A DNA stretch of 21,790 nucleotides, from contig NW_014578392.1 in assembly GCF_000485595.1 (NCBI RefSeq), positions 8,139 through 29,928 on the forward strand, written 5' to 3'. The position numbers and the translations under genes were made by a program. This DNA is from Priapulus caudatus. Taxonomy: Eukaryota; Priapulida; Priapulimorpha; Priapulimorphida; Priapulidae. Under the pieces are notes generated by a model. The model was not told where the DNA came from. It saw only the letters and a program-made list of their open reading frames with translations, and ran no database searches. This document shows positions 8,416 through 17,257 of the stretch, piece by piece (the first letter of the stretch is position 1; each line of letters starts with the position of its first letter).

Positions 8416-8533
8416 CTTACACCTATGCAGGCTACGGGAAACTCTACAACAAAACTCATAATGTCTAGGCCTACAGCTATACAATATAACTCTGCATAGG
8501 CTAGAGAAGCCTTGATCTACTAACTTAACTTAC

Positions 8534-8709
8534 CGCTCTATCCAAGCTCACGAGCTATCTTCTCACACGCTACCCTCTTCTTATCACGATTCTTGTACTC
8601 TACTACTTCTACTTCTACTACGCCGCGAATCAACGCGCCACAAACATTCGTTTTTCTCAAATAAATCTATAAATGCCATGGTTTTGTCTGTGTTGTTGGG
8701 CGCCGCCAT
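8534..8709 (-). pseudogene. MADF/Myb-SANT-like exon 1 (frameshifted)
   Basis: The ATG at 8709 (context CAAAATGGCGGC) gives MAAPNNTDKTMAFIDLFEKN then ECLW. After a (AGTAGA)n microsatellite at 8595-8625 that breaks the frame, the next frame reads YKNRDKKRVACEKIARELG. The order 'hydrophobic helix, CLW, Y.NRDK+..A...IA.EL' is the MADF DNA-binding domain pattern. An in-frame TAG follows, and a consensus splice donor (GTAAGT) lies at 8533-8528. The gene points inward from the right TIR of the nested element, 183 bases from it, as an accessory DNA-binding gene of a PIF/Harbinger element would. Subsequent exons are not found. Confidence 0.62.
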
Positions 8710-8941
8710 TTTGACTAGGTATCACGTGAAAGTTTTTAAGCCAATTAGATTAATCTAACTCGCCGATTTCACGAATCCGAATCGAGCAAAATAGAACACG
8801 TTCCATTTCGCCAACTCGTCGACTTGTCTCCGACTCCGACACCAACACAATCGAATTTCAGCCCATTGTGTTGGACGGTGATTGTGTTGCACTTGAAATC
8901 GGTACGATTTGCTGACAAAAATCGATAGTGTAAACCCAGCA

Positions 8942-9526
8942 TAAGACTCCGGAACCAACTTATAAGCCGTCAACACGGCCCCCTTAACTGTATCATAATC
9001 CTCTGACTGTTGATCTGACAGCAGCGAGAACACCTGCGCTTTCCCTATAAATCCGGTTTGTAACAGCATAGTCCAGTACATACGGGACCACTGAAAGCGA
9101 TTTGCTACCTTCTCGAACGACAGGAAATATATCTCCACTTCCTCTTCCCTAAACTTCGGGACAAACTATGTTTTTAGCCAAGTCGAACTCGGGACTCCCA
9201 CCCGACATGTTCAAGACCGTTTCAGACTTGCCCTGCAGCTGAAGTTGTAACTCCAACTTCTTTATTTCGTTCTTTCCCTTTTCCCTTTCAAATTCTATTT
9301 TTAATTTCTCTCAGCTTCACTACCTGTTATTTCAGTGGCCCGCTCTAAGTCCATCTGACTGACGATAGCCTGAACAATTTCCACCTTTTTCATGCTGGTC
9401 GACACCCTAATCCCCACACAATCAGCTACATGCAGCCCGTAACTCGCTGATACGTAACTGCTCTACTTCGCGGACTGTCCTGTCCTTCCTATCTACGAAT
9501 CCCTTAGCGTCAAATTCACCCTCCAT
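8942..9526 (-). pseudogene. gag: Gag, N-terminal part
   Basis: The ATG at 9526, 97 bases after the primer binding site, starts MEGEFDAKGFVDRKDRTVRE. At least three frameshifts follow (near 9425, 9310 and 9168). Later pieces include STSMKKVEIVQAIV, a charged coiled-coil-like stretch rich in K/E (FEREKGKNEIKKLELQLQLQ), and the capsid-like helices EEVEIYFLSFEKVANRFQW and LLQTGFIGKAQVFSLLSDQQ, then LTAYKLVPESY, where the DNA transposon interrupts at 8944. The helical pattern and the Q.....YD..K...L.AY.LVPE.Y signature are those of metazoan gypsy gag. Gag would form the virus-like particle coat. Confidence 0.8.
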
Positions 9527-9622
9527 TATGAACAACACACACAATTACACCAAATTAATGACAGAATACAAAAAATAATTAATACTAACAATAGCGCACC
9601 TATATAATATACCTGTTCAGAG

Positions 9623-9640
9623 ATCCTGGACGAGCCCCCA
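9623..9640 (-). other. Primer binding site for tRNA-Pro
   Basis: The minus strand reads TGGGGGCTCGTCCAGGAT three bases inside the 5' LTR end. This matches the classical proline-tRNA primer site at 17 of 18 positions. It fixes the 5' end and the orientation of the element independently of the coding remnants. Confidence 0.85.
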
Positions 9641-9643
9641 TTT

Positions 9644-9875
9644 TGTTATGATATTGGTCCGCGCTGAACGTAAGGCATTCTCCCGCGCCATTATTGTGCC
9701 AGTGCTGTCGCGCCCAAAGTAATGTCGACGATCATTCGCTTTGGTTTACACAAACAAATTAATTACATAAACATATACATATAACAAACACAAACAAATC
9801 TCTAGCCAATTATAATAATCCCGTGATACATTAAACAGAAATCATACACGGCAGGTGGCCACCTTCACAAATAAA
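9644..9875 (-). repeat. 5' LTR, truncated (U5-proximal 232 bp)
   Basis: Matches 4954-5185 throughout, with scattered substitutions, and stops abruptly at ATAAA (9871-9875), after which the two copies diverge completely. The U3 portion, with the minisatellite, is missing here, so the 5' promoter has been lost. What lies beyond 9875 must be a later deletion or insertion junction. Confidence 0.87.
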
Positions 9876-10562
9876 CGGAACATAATCGGAAGCATGAGAA
9901 CATCACATTGGTTTCTTCAAGATGGATACGGGAAGTTGAAGCAACAGTGACGATTGCAGGGCTAGACTGGTACCGACCTTCACTCTGCCGACTATCGTTG
10001 GCTACACTGAAGTGAGTTACGGGAGCGTGGAACTGTCCACCGGGCAGCAGTCTAGCTCAGTGAGCCGAGCCTTGTGTAGAAAAACGACTTGAAAATGCTA
10101 TGTACATGGCCTCGTTGTGCCATCTATGGGACGCCATAAGTTGTAAAATAATGTCAGGGCATGAAACAGCAAAAATGGTAAATCGGTTTTCTACAGAAAA
10201 ACGACGCGCGCCGAGCAGCAAACCAACAATTACGACCATTTGTATGAAATGTCTACCTACGTGCGTAGTGAAAAGGCTTGTGGAATCGTCACAACTGCTC
10301 AATTGAGCGATTATAGGGCTTTGTCCTTTACCCAAAGGGACCTGAAGAAGGTGTTCGAAACAGTGCAGCAAATTTGATTGAGTGTTGCCGCTACGCCGCG
10401 TTTTTCGCGCTTCGCGCGGATCCGGGCTGCCAATCGTCTAGATTTGATATTAATTTGTAAAACGGGTTTTTCATGGAAAATATATGTCAGAAACATTACT
10501 TATAACTATAAGTTATATTGTAAATAAATGAGAGAGATTATTCATGATTTTTAGGAACATAC
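9876..10562. other. Unassigned DNA
   Basis: Open frames on both strands in 10057-10371 have no family features and overlap each other. A G/C-rich palindromic word (TTCGCGCTTCGCGC) lies at 10408-10421. The region 10440-10560 is AT-rich and would be the intron following the exon at 10563-10726, if that exon is real. I see no transposon signature other than the LTR junction at its left edge. Confidence 0.4.
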
Positions 10563-10726
10563 CAGGGTTGTCCAACTGCAACGATAATTCATTTAGATCC
10601 CATTTCATCATAATCATCATAATCATAATCATCATAGAAACATTTATGCTGCGACCACATATCAACAAGTAATGCTTTCTTGTTGTCGTCCCAAAAAAAC
10701 AGCGCGGCTTCCATGGACGCTGCCAT
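10563..10726 (-). pseudogene. MADF/Myb-SANT-like exon 1, second locus
   Basis: The ATG at 10726 (context CAAAATGGCAGC, as at 8709) begins MAASMEAALFFWDDNKKALL then VDMWSQHKCFYD, matching the first helix of MADF/Myb-SANT-like domains (hydrophobic residues, then W..H.CLYD). A (GAT/TAT)n microsatellite (10594-10635) then encodes a D/Y run and shifts the frame to a stop at 10591-10589; in the neighbouring frame the sequence continues DLNELSLQLDNP up to a GTATGT splice donor at 10562. As at 8595, microsatellite expansion has broken the same part of the domain. It may be the accessory gene of another PIF/Harbinger element. The remaining exons are not visible. Confidence 0.45.
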
Positions 10727-11179
10727 TTTGTCGATCACGTGATTCTTGCTCGATGCTGATTAGCCCGTTTAACCGGGTTTTCACGTTGAACACCGCACAC
10801 GCCACGGTCCGATTTTATCTGTGCGGTTTTTACCGGGAGATCAAACCACCTTGATATGCTCCTGTCACTAGCGGGAAAAATCGCAGGATAATGAGACGGT
10901 GACGAGACCACACACGCTCCGAATTCACCTGCCGGTTGGGAACAGAAAAAAGTCGTACGGGAAAAACCTTAACGTGTGCGCCAGGCTTAAGAGCCTTCTG
11001 CGACTGCCAGTGTCAGCCGCTGCTCGTCGCTGTCACGCGCGTCGCTGTCGACCTAAGCACTCAGTTGCAGTGAGTTGCTATGCACCGCGTCGCATCACAT
11101 TCAATCGCAATCCGATTCACTTTATATATATCTTGAGGCAAATTCTTCTTACACCGTGGCCAGTGACCACACCCCCTCT
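10727..11179. other. Unassigned DNA with a candidate element end
   Basis: Plus frames at 10899-11246 and 11075-11284 lack family features. The minus strand at about 10992-10975 reads TTAAGCCTGGCGCACACG, which has the form TTA plus a terminal repeat resembling the (T)GCTGGGTTTACAC end of the nested element. It lies 265 bases upstream of the MADF-like ATG at 10726, a geometry similar to the right end of the nested element. No matching opposite end is found in the window. A TATATATA tract lies at 11122-11129. Confidence 0.3.
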
Positions 11180-12104
11180 TCATTTTGTGCCACCCATATC
11201 TGTGTGCCCCTTAGATGTTTTACAGGGACAAGTATGGATCGAGTGACGGCAAGGGGGGCTAGCCACTGGCGTGTCTTCGTCTAGTGATGGTATTTCATTA
11301 AATATCACCTCAGCCATTTCAAAAGTTTTCTCGATGAAACGCATCATGAGGAACCGCTGTATTCGTCCTGCAAAGCAAATGACAAAGCAGATGCAAAGTT
11401 TTTAGTATGAGTTGTCCAAGTATTATATATTTAAAGTGGCTTAATTGGTAGTCTTATTTTACACTATATATATAACTGTGTTGTCTGTATAATTTATCTC
11501 CCCCGTTGCAATTGCATTGAATCACACACAATTTACACCTTTGTTTTCATTCTGAGACAAACTTTTATATGTGTTTTCTCTTACCTATGTAGGTATATTT
11601 GTTCTCGCCGTCTACATTGATGATATTTGGGCTGGACCAGGCTGCTGTGGCTGCTGCTGCGGCTGCTGCTGCGGTTGCAGCTTCTGCTTCGGCTTGATTT
11701 GAGCTTTGCTGCTTTTTGTCCTTAGTGAAAACAAAACAAATTTTCGTTAATGTAATGCTTAATTCATACTGATGTGAATATGTCTTAGCTCTATTAACGT
11801 AATACATATAGCATTTTCTAATGACTTAATTATTTACGATACCTAAAATCTTTTTAATTTTTTATGGCCTGCTGAACTTCTTTCATCAGAATGCCTCCTG
11901 GCAGTGAATGGTCTTCAATGAGTTCATGGAGCTACAAAAGAAAAGTGCAACTCATCACTTTTTCATGATTTGGTTGTAGTTCGTAATTATAGTGGCATAT
12001 GTGACTATACTGTGTAAGGTGCGCATATATAGTATTTACTCACATGAGCTACCACTTCATTTATTCCTCCCTTCGTTGTGCCATGCATATTATTATATAG
12101 TTGG
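11180..12104 (-). CDS. Candidate multi-exon host or cellular-type gene (exons 12104-12044, 11931-11843, 11720-11585, 11367-11180)
   Basis: Four minus-strand exons have good splice signals. Exon a (12104-12044) ends at donor GTGAGT and encodes NNMHGTTKGGINEVVAH. Exon b (11931-11843) follows acceptor CTTTTCTTTTGTAG, is in phase with it, and encodes LHELIEDHSLPGGILMKEVQ. Exon c (11720-11585) has acceptor TGTTTTGTTTTCACTAAG and donor GTAAGAG and encodes an alanine-rich stretch then NVDGENKYTYIG. Exon d (11367-11180) follows TTGCTTTGCAG in matching phase and encodes RIQRFLMMRFIEKTFEMAEV to a TGA at 11182-11180. Introns are 112, 122 and 217 bases. Problem: exon b carries an in-frame TAA (11856-11854), and its end is out of phase with exon c, so either b-c joining is wrong, a retained alternative end is used, or the gene is decayed. 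I do not recognise the family. Confidence 0.5.
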
Positions 12105-12314
12105 CTGTTCAGTTATTGGTGGAATGCAATAACAATGTGCTAGTCAAAGTGCACTATATTTGTTCAATTCATTATTTGATTTAGGCGTTCAAAATATAGT
12201 ATAAAATAAATGCTAGTTTATGAATATTTGGGCAAAACAGTACGTCGTATGGTAAACGTGTGTATAGTTCTTACAAGAAAAACTTCTTCTTTTACTTTCA
12301 GCTCTGCCTCTTAC

Positions 12315-12392
12315 TCGTTCGGTTTGTTCATCCGTCATATTTTTTCCCTTTTTCTGCTCTTCTCTTTCTGTCTCAAGCTCTTCTTCAGTCAT
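12315..12392 (-). other. Possible upstream exon of the candidate spliced gene
   Basis: The minus strand encodes MTEEELETEREEQKKGKNM followed by TDEQTER, with a consensus donor GTAAGAG right after (12314-12308). The residues are strongly charged and helix-forming, and the strand agrees with the exons at 12104-11180. However, its phase does not fit exon a (12104), and the region is simply pyrimidine-rich on the plus strand, which can mimic such a frame. Confidence 0.25.
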
Positions 12393-13092
12393 ATAACATA
12401 TTTTTCTTTTTCACGCCATTTGGAAAAGTTATTCTTAGCAAGACAGGCAGAAGCTAAACGTTGTAATGGAATGTACACCGATGAATTTTAAAAAGAACTA
12501 GCGCAACAATAAAAATAATTGGAACAATTGAAACAATGGAAAAATGGAAAAACTGCAGTGCACTATGGGATGGGGGTCTGATTGGACCACGAAGTCCAGC
12601 AAAAAAAAATCCCTCATCCTATATGTATGATGCTCCGCTCTCGCGGGCCTTTGGCTCGCTTGGAGCTCTGTTATAATACTGGGTATCTATGCACTTTTTC
12701 ACTCCCAACATGCCATAACAAGCAGGAAAATCTCTGATTGGCTAGCGTGCAAGTCGCCAGACAGCCAGTGTAGACATCGGATGAATGAGCATTTGGTGGA
12801 TTTGGCACGTTGAATAACATTGGGATCCCATCTAGCTTAAATTTTTTTCTGCCATCTTGTCGATGTTGTTCAAAATGGGATTTTTCAAAATGAACCTGAA
12901 GAAAGAGTTAAGGTAAAATTAATTGACTATATTAATAAGGCTCAAGGTAAATGTTGCAATGTAAGCCTATTGTATTCTGACCGGGGCTATATGTTTCAGG
13001 TTGTGTATTCTCTATTATTGTATCCTATGGGTTTGGCATCGTCGCGCCGCCGCCGCCGCCGCTGCAGAGATTTCCTTGTGAACGCTCTACCG
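12393..13092. other. Unassigned DNA
   Basis: AT-rich with no supported frame. It contains a short palindromic stretch at 12634-12668 (CCGCTCTCGCGGGCC followed by GGCTCGCTTGGAGC), an A9 run at 12600-12609 and a (GCC)n microsatellite at 13046-13062 that abuts the fold-back element. Confidence 0.4.
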
Positions 13093-13330
13093 GCTGCAGT
13101 TCTTTTCGGATCATCTTCAAATTTTGCATATAAATTTTAATACAAATATAAATTTCATGACAATTGGGTAAAAAGTGCAGAAGTTACAGGTTCTACAATA
13201 TTTCCACAAAAATGTTGTTACCATGGCAACGATGACTCCGCCCACACCAAATACGATTGGCGTCTTTGCTTTAGCATAACGCACCTTCATGCCAAATTTG
13301 AAGATGATCCGAGATCGGGTAAAAACTGCC
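13093..13330. repeat. Fold-back / MITE-like element
   Basis: The left arm 13093-13128 (GGCTGCAGTT...CGGATCATCTTCAAATT...GCAT) is repeated in inverse at 13289-13330 (ATGCCAAATTTGAAGATGATCCG...AAAAACTGCC). The arms share a 17-base core and differ by an insertion of a few bases outside it. The interior (about 160 bp) has no coding potential. The size and structure fit a MITE or small fold-back repeat; no target duplication is obvious. Confidence 0.65.
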
Positions 13331-13356
13331 AACCAGGTCACTGCAACCTTTATTTC

Positions 13357-13650
13357 ACTTTTACCTTGACCTTGATCATATTTCTCTTCCGCTCTCTAAC
13401 TCAGCCCCTACTTGACCTAGCGCGACCAAACTTGGTATGCTTACACATCTTGGGGAGAAGGTCTGTCGCATACCAAAACCACCACTGCCCTTGACCTTAG
13501 TTTGACCTTCACCGTCGACTTGCATTTCCTTTTCGGCCTCCTAGGGTAACCAGATTCCATATGCTTGCACATCTGAGGCACACCACTTGTCTAACAAACC
13601 TTTGTTTTTGTGACTTATTTAACTTTACCTGTCTTCTACGTCCTTACAGA
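13357..13650. repeat. Degenerate TGACCTT-rich tandem repeat
   Basis: Two diverged units (about 13418-13520 and 13545-13640) share ACCAAACTTGGTATGCTTAC / ACCAGATTCCATATGCTTGC, CACATCTTGGGG / CACATCTGAGGC and ACTTGACC/ACTTTACC words. The left part has repeated TTGACCTTGA motifs. This looks like the remains of an interspersed repeat with an internal duplication; no coding function is seen. Confidence 0.45.
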
Positions 13651-14029
13651 GATATTCCATTCATACTAGATCACGGGGATACATGTAGTTGGCGACAACT
13701 GCTCGTTTCTAGTTTAATTGGGGAAAGTTCATGTTGCATTTGGTATAGGGTATACCTCACATAGGTAACTGTACTTTGTTGGGTATCACTTGTCACGTCG
13801 ACAGTAATTCTGCGATTGTTTTCTGCGACTCGGAACTCTAGGAAATATGTGCATTTTATATCCCTTTATGGCTGCATTCATGCAGTTGGGTACTGTACAA
13901 TGTGGAAAATGTTGCGATCACAGAGCTGTCGACTCTCTTGGTGTACCGTGATGCTGAAATAAACCGAAAGCAATACAAGTTGTTCTATTATAATATACAC
14001 TACTATAAGAGCAGTCAATGAGTTCTATG
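13651..14029. other. Unassigned DNA and decayed 3' flank of the gypsy fragment
   Basis: The minus frame at 14029-13918 continues from the RNase H remnant but has no residues recognisable from the family. Nothing is identified in 13651-13917. Confidence 0.4.
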
Positions 14030-15055
14030 AGTTGTACTGACTGTACCGTCTGATTTACTGCAAATCTCTCTCTCTGTAACCCTTCAGTTTCCTGGGCGAC
14101 ATAGATCCGCTCTGCCTTCCGCAGCCCCCGACTCGCATAGCATATGACAGTACGTTTTTTCTCAACTTCCTGGCATAGCACTGCACCCAAACCCTGGAGG
14201 CTTGCATCTGTCTCAACAATGAATGGCTGCGAGAAGTCAGGGTGCCCCAGAATGGGAGCAGAGATTAGCAACCTTTTCAGTTCTTCAAAGGCCATCTGGC
14301 AGTTTCCAGTCCAGTCCACAGTGATGTCCCTTGAGGGATTCCTCCTTTTCTGGTTATATTTGCTGGGTCCTCCTATTAGTGCATGCAGTGGTGCAGCCAA
14401 CTGGGAGAAGCCTTTCATGAACTGGCGGTAAAAACCCGAAAGGCCAAGGAACGCCCGAAGTTGACGTTTTGTCCGCGGGACCTCCCACTCCTGCATAACT
14501 CTAACCTTTTCTGGGTCAGGGGAAATACCCTCGGCAGACACCATGTGGCCTAAGTACCTGTTGTGTTTCTTGGCCACACTACATTTCTCTGCCTTTACCT
14601 TGAGATTATGCTTGCCGAGACGTTATAACACCATATCCAGACAGTCGATCATCTGGTCGAACGATGAACCGAATACCAAAAGGTCGTCCAGATAGTTGAT
14701 CAGTGTTTGGAAATTCTGATCTCCAAATATGCGGTCCATCAGCCGCATAAAAGTCCCTGGAGCATTGCACAAACCCATCGGCATGCGACAGAATTCATAA
14801 AGCCCACCTGTGCCAGGTCTGAAGGCGGTCTTGTGCCGGTCCTCCTCAGCCACTGGTAGCTGGTAGAAGCCGTGGGCCAGGTCTAGGCTGCAGAAGTACT
14901 TCCCACCTCTCAAAGCCCTGAGGGCATCATCGATGCGGGGTAAGGGGTAAGCATCCCAGGTTGTTTTTAGGTTCAGTGCCCTGTAATCCTGTCGCCTGCG
15001 CCATTTGTGAGGTCCGGAGAAAAAGACTCCAACAATCAAGTTCGGGGTAGACGAT
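14030..15055 (-). pseudogene. pol: Ty3/gypsy RT and partial RNase H, one nonsense codon
   Basis: Read from 15010 downwards: RQDYRALNLKTTWDAYPLPR, ALRGGKYFCSLDLAHGFYQL, RMPMGLCNAPGTF, then the catalytic YLDD (14694-14683) followed by LLVFG, the connection segment (RYLGHMVSAEGISPDPEK, RAFLGLSGFYRQFMKGFSQL) and RNase H start (FIVETDASLQGLGAVL, CYASRGLRKAERIYV). A TAA at 14625-14623 interrupts the region between RT palm and connection in an otherwise continuous frame. RNase H decays after ERIYV (near 14090), and integrase is absent; RT is truncated before its first conserved motif at about 15015, where unrelated sequence begins. It differs clearly from the fragment at 3620-4840 (YLDD versus QMDD), so it is another gypsy lineage. 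No LTRs are seen near it. Confidence 0.9.
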
Positions 15056-15135
15056 TTATTTGTAAACAAACAAAAACCCTGGAACATACAAATACACACG
15101 CATGAGCGCATGGACAGCCTAACGCTTAAAACCAC

Positions 15136-15982
15136 GCCACATGTACATACAATCGATTAACTGTTCCAATAGCTTAATGCTGATGGGGTACCGACCCCAT
15201 TTAAACGTTGAGAATAATTAGAATTATAGACTATAGTTACAGAAATAACACCATATAGTTTATACACTGTACATTATACAAAATACAAAACATTCTAACC
15301 AATAGCTACACAAGAGAGCATTGATTCACATACCTTAGGGAGCCAAGTACACGATCGGGCTAGATCATGCCACCATAGATCAGACCACGCCACAGACACT
15401 GAACGTCATCTATCCTGCTATTGCCATGTACTGTTCCACTGTTTATTTATTTTTTTTATTTATGAAATTTTTGCGTGTAATTTAAATACAAATACATTTA
15501 CTGAAGACAGTCGTTTTCATGGAGAATAAATCTGATGAATGCAATAGTGTTGAGCACTTAAAATAAAAAAATTCTGAGTGATACAGTACAAAACAGCGCT
15601 ATACAACATGAAGGAACAATATTACAAAAAAGGTTTTCTTCTGGTCCGTCAGTTTACTGAGTTTACTCAAAATTAAAAGGCATTAGCAGTAACTGGTGAT
15701 AATGATGTAAGAAGTAGCGACAGTGTGGGTATGAGAAAGAAAAATATTCTGTGTGCTTGGCATATAGAATATTGCTTCTTTCCTAGTGAGAAAAGAGAGA
15801 AAAACAGATGACGAGTAGAGGAGTTATACGACTCGCTACCGCGTCCAATAACTGCTTGATGGTCCCAAAGATGTGAGACTGATCAATGCCAGTGGCGGCA
15901 TAAAGATCTCTTCTGTCTGTATGTGCGCATACAGAACTCACACACAAACAAGCATTCCTGGTGTACGCCCCACCTGTGCTAC
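15136..15982. other. AT-rich spacer, nothing recognised
   Basis: Homopolymer T and A runs (for example near 15445-15460) and no credible frames. The right part (15830-15982) leads into the first copy of the compound repeat; in this copy the gene-like part that flanks the other copies is missing. Confidence 0.45.
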
Positions 15983-16677
15983 AGCCTAGGGTTTCCCCAC
16001 CTGAGTGAGAGGCATATCCTAAAATCCTTTACAAGTAATTATTTGATTAAATTTTTTTTAGAGAAAGCAAACACGTAGGTCTGTCAGCATTCCCGATGCA
16101 GCTCATGCGTCTCTTGCATTCCCACCGTTCTGCATTTTGCTGTGCAGTTTCCAAATTGATGTGTGGATGACTGATGGAATTTTTGCTGGGAAAAAAATGG
16201 GATCATTGTTCTCCTCTGAAAGGTCGTACACCAAAATGGAGCCTGTATGCTAGTCTATGAACTTTAATTGTTTTCCATTGCGGATCTTGCGTTTATATGC
16301 ATAGCAGCCCATAGCCTGCGTTTGTGCGTGTTCCCATGAATAAAATGCATTAATCATTTTCACCAGAAATCACTGATTCTAGAATTCTTTACATGTAATT
16401 CTTTGATTAAACAATTGTTAGACAAAGCAAACACGTAGGTCTGTCAGTATGCCGGATGCAGCTCATGCGTCTCTTGCATTCCCACCGTTCTGTATTTTTC
16501 TGTGCAGTTTTCAAATTGATGAGCTGATGACTGATGCAATCTTTATTGTGAAACAAATGGGAGCATTGTTCTCCTCTGAAAGGTCATACACCAAAATGGA
16601 GCCTGTATGCTAGTCTATGAACTTTAATTGTTTTCCATTGCTGATCTTGCGTTTTTATGCATAGCAGCCCATATAGC
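15983..16677. repeat. Compound-unit repeat dimer, copy 1 (monomers at ~16018 and ~16377)
   Basis: Begins AGCCTAGGGTTTCCCCACCT, then two monomers of about 359 and 300 bases, each opening with a variant of AATCCTTTACAAGTAATT and containing GCAGCTCATGCGTCTCTTGC, CACCAAAATGGAGCCTGTAT and (complete monomers) ATGAATAAAATGCATT, a plus-strand AATAAA. The second monomer stops at GCAGCCCATATAGC (16677), where Harbinger-associated DNA begins. Copies 2 and 3 lie at 17830 and 19560. Confidence 0.85.
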
Positions 16678-16690
16678 AGCCCCCCAGCGC

Positions 16691-16772
16691 AATGCGATTT
16701 TCATCACTCGGTACCCGACGATCTTGCACCCAATGCCATTTTTCATCACTCGGTACACGACGATCGGGTAAA
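16691..16772. repeat. Two-copy 41-bp tandem repeat
   Basis: AATGCGATTTTCATCACTCG followed by GTACCCGACGATC is repeated at 16732 with few changes (AATGCCATTTTTCATCACTC). It lies between the truncated repeat monomer and the Harbinger Myb gene and may belong to the far end of that element. Confidence 0.7.
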
Positions 16773-16781
16773 TAATACCTT

Positions 16782-17257
16782 CTATAAAATAAACGTACTA
16801 CTACTTGTATCGCTGGCGGGGCCTGTTTCTACACCTCCGGGAATGCCGCTGAATGAAGGTTTGTCATTCATGAATCCTATTATGATATTGGTCATCTCAT
16901 CTAATGGAGCGGGTGCTGGCCCACCTCCTGTCTTTACCGACTCGATTTTGGAAGCCATTTGCTTTTTTTGCCTTCATCTGAAGGTTGTTCCATAGTTTTT
17001 AACTCCGCTACTGTTCTACTTCCCGCACCTATGGCATTTATCTTTCCGGCGATCTCCTCCCATTTCTCCCTCTTCATTTTTGCAGTTAAGTTTCTGGTAA
17101 ATTGTCTGAATAGTACTTGGAAATTATCCTTGACAAGGTCTGCCAGATAAGTTTTTACACTTTCTGTAAAGTTCGACTTGCGTTTCTTCGCTATTTGTTT
17201 CTTTTCGGGATGAATTAGCATTTGCATTTTGCATTTGCATTTGTCAATGTCCGCCAT
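16782..17257 (-). pseudogene. Harbinger Myb/SANT-like DNA-binding protein, frameshifted
   Basis: In PIF/Harbinger elements a Myb/SANT protein partners the transposase, helping it enter the nucleus and bind the element ends. The ATG at 17257 starts MADIDKCKCKMQMLIHPEKK. Residues about 27-90 (KRKSNFTESVKTYLADLVKD, then KREKWEEIAGKINAIG and SRTVAEL) match the trihelix Myb/SANT-like domain. A shift near 17002 leads to WNNLQMKAKK in another frame, and a second shift leads to SVKTGGGPAPAPLDEM and FSGIPGGVETG in a third, ending at 16784-16782; these are the usual C-terminal motifs (KTGGGP..., GIPGG.. ) of this family. The gene points away from the doubled-repeat end at 17258-17411. Confidence 0.82.

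Larger units (their letters stand above)
6814..8941. mobile_element. PIF/Harbinger-type DNA transposon nested in gag (49-bp TIRs)
   Basis: Terminal inverted repeats at 6815-6863 and 8892-8940 match at 48 of 49 positions and begin GCTGGGTTTACACTATCG. They are flanked by TAA on both sides (6811-6813 and 8942-8944), with one extra A at each end. Removing the element rejoins the gag codons on either side, which confirms the boundaries. A 3-bp TWA duplication is the hallmark of PIF/Harbinger elements. Contents from left: 50 bases of subterminal DNA, the duplicated segment copy 2, a Harbinger-type end with a partial transposase, microsatellite DNA, and a MADF-like exon reading inward from the right end. 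The MADF gene is the best candidate for an original gene of this element; the rest may be later insertions. Confidence 0.85.
4954..9875 (-). mobile_element. Ty3/gypsy-type LTR retrotransposon lacking RT-integrase, with a nested insertion
   Basis: On the minus strand the order is truncated 5' LTR (9875-9644), primer binding site (9640-9623), gag start (9526), gag interrupted by a 2.13-kb DNA transposon (8941-6814), gag end, protease (to 5921), polypurine tract (5880-5868) and full 3' LTR (5867-4954). Reverse transcriptase, RNase H and integrase are missing between protease and polypurine tract, so the element is a deletion derivative. The gag resembles the helical (SCAN/capsid-like) gag of metazoan gypsy elements. 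No target duplication can be checked because the outer part of the 5' LTR is lost at 9875. The two LTR copies differ at about a dozen sites in 232 bases, so the insertion is old. Confidence 0.88.

Noticed and set aside
10048-10362. tRNA/SINE-like A box (TAGCTCAGTGAG) and B box (GTTCGAAAC)
   Set aside because: The two boxes are about 300 bases apart, far more than in a tRNA or tRNA-derived SINE head, and no cloverleaf forms.
10057-10371. 104-codon minus open frame
   Set aside because: No domain or family pattern; overlapped by another open frame on the opposite strand; composition fits non-coding DNA.
12210-12491. 93-codon plus open frame rich in F, S and L
   Set aside because: It arises from a pyrimidine-rich plus strand; the residues look like translated low-complexity DNA, and the opposite strand gives a better exon candidate.
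16500-16560. Hammerhead-ribozyme-like words (CTGATGA ... GAAAC) in the repeat monomers
   Set aside because: The core spacing is wrong: an extra base precedes GAAA and the possible stem II does not close the core correctly; most monomers also vary at core positions.
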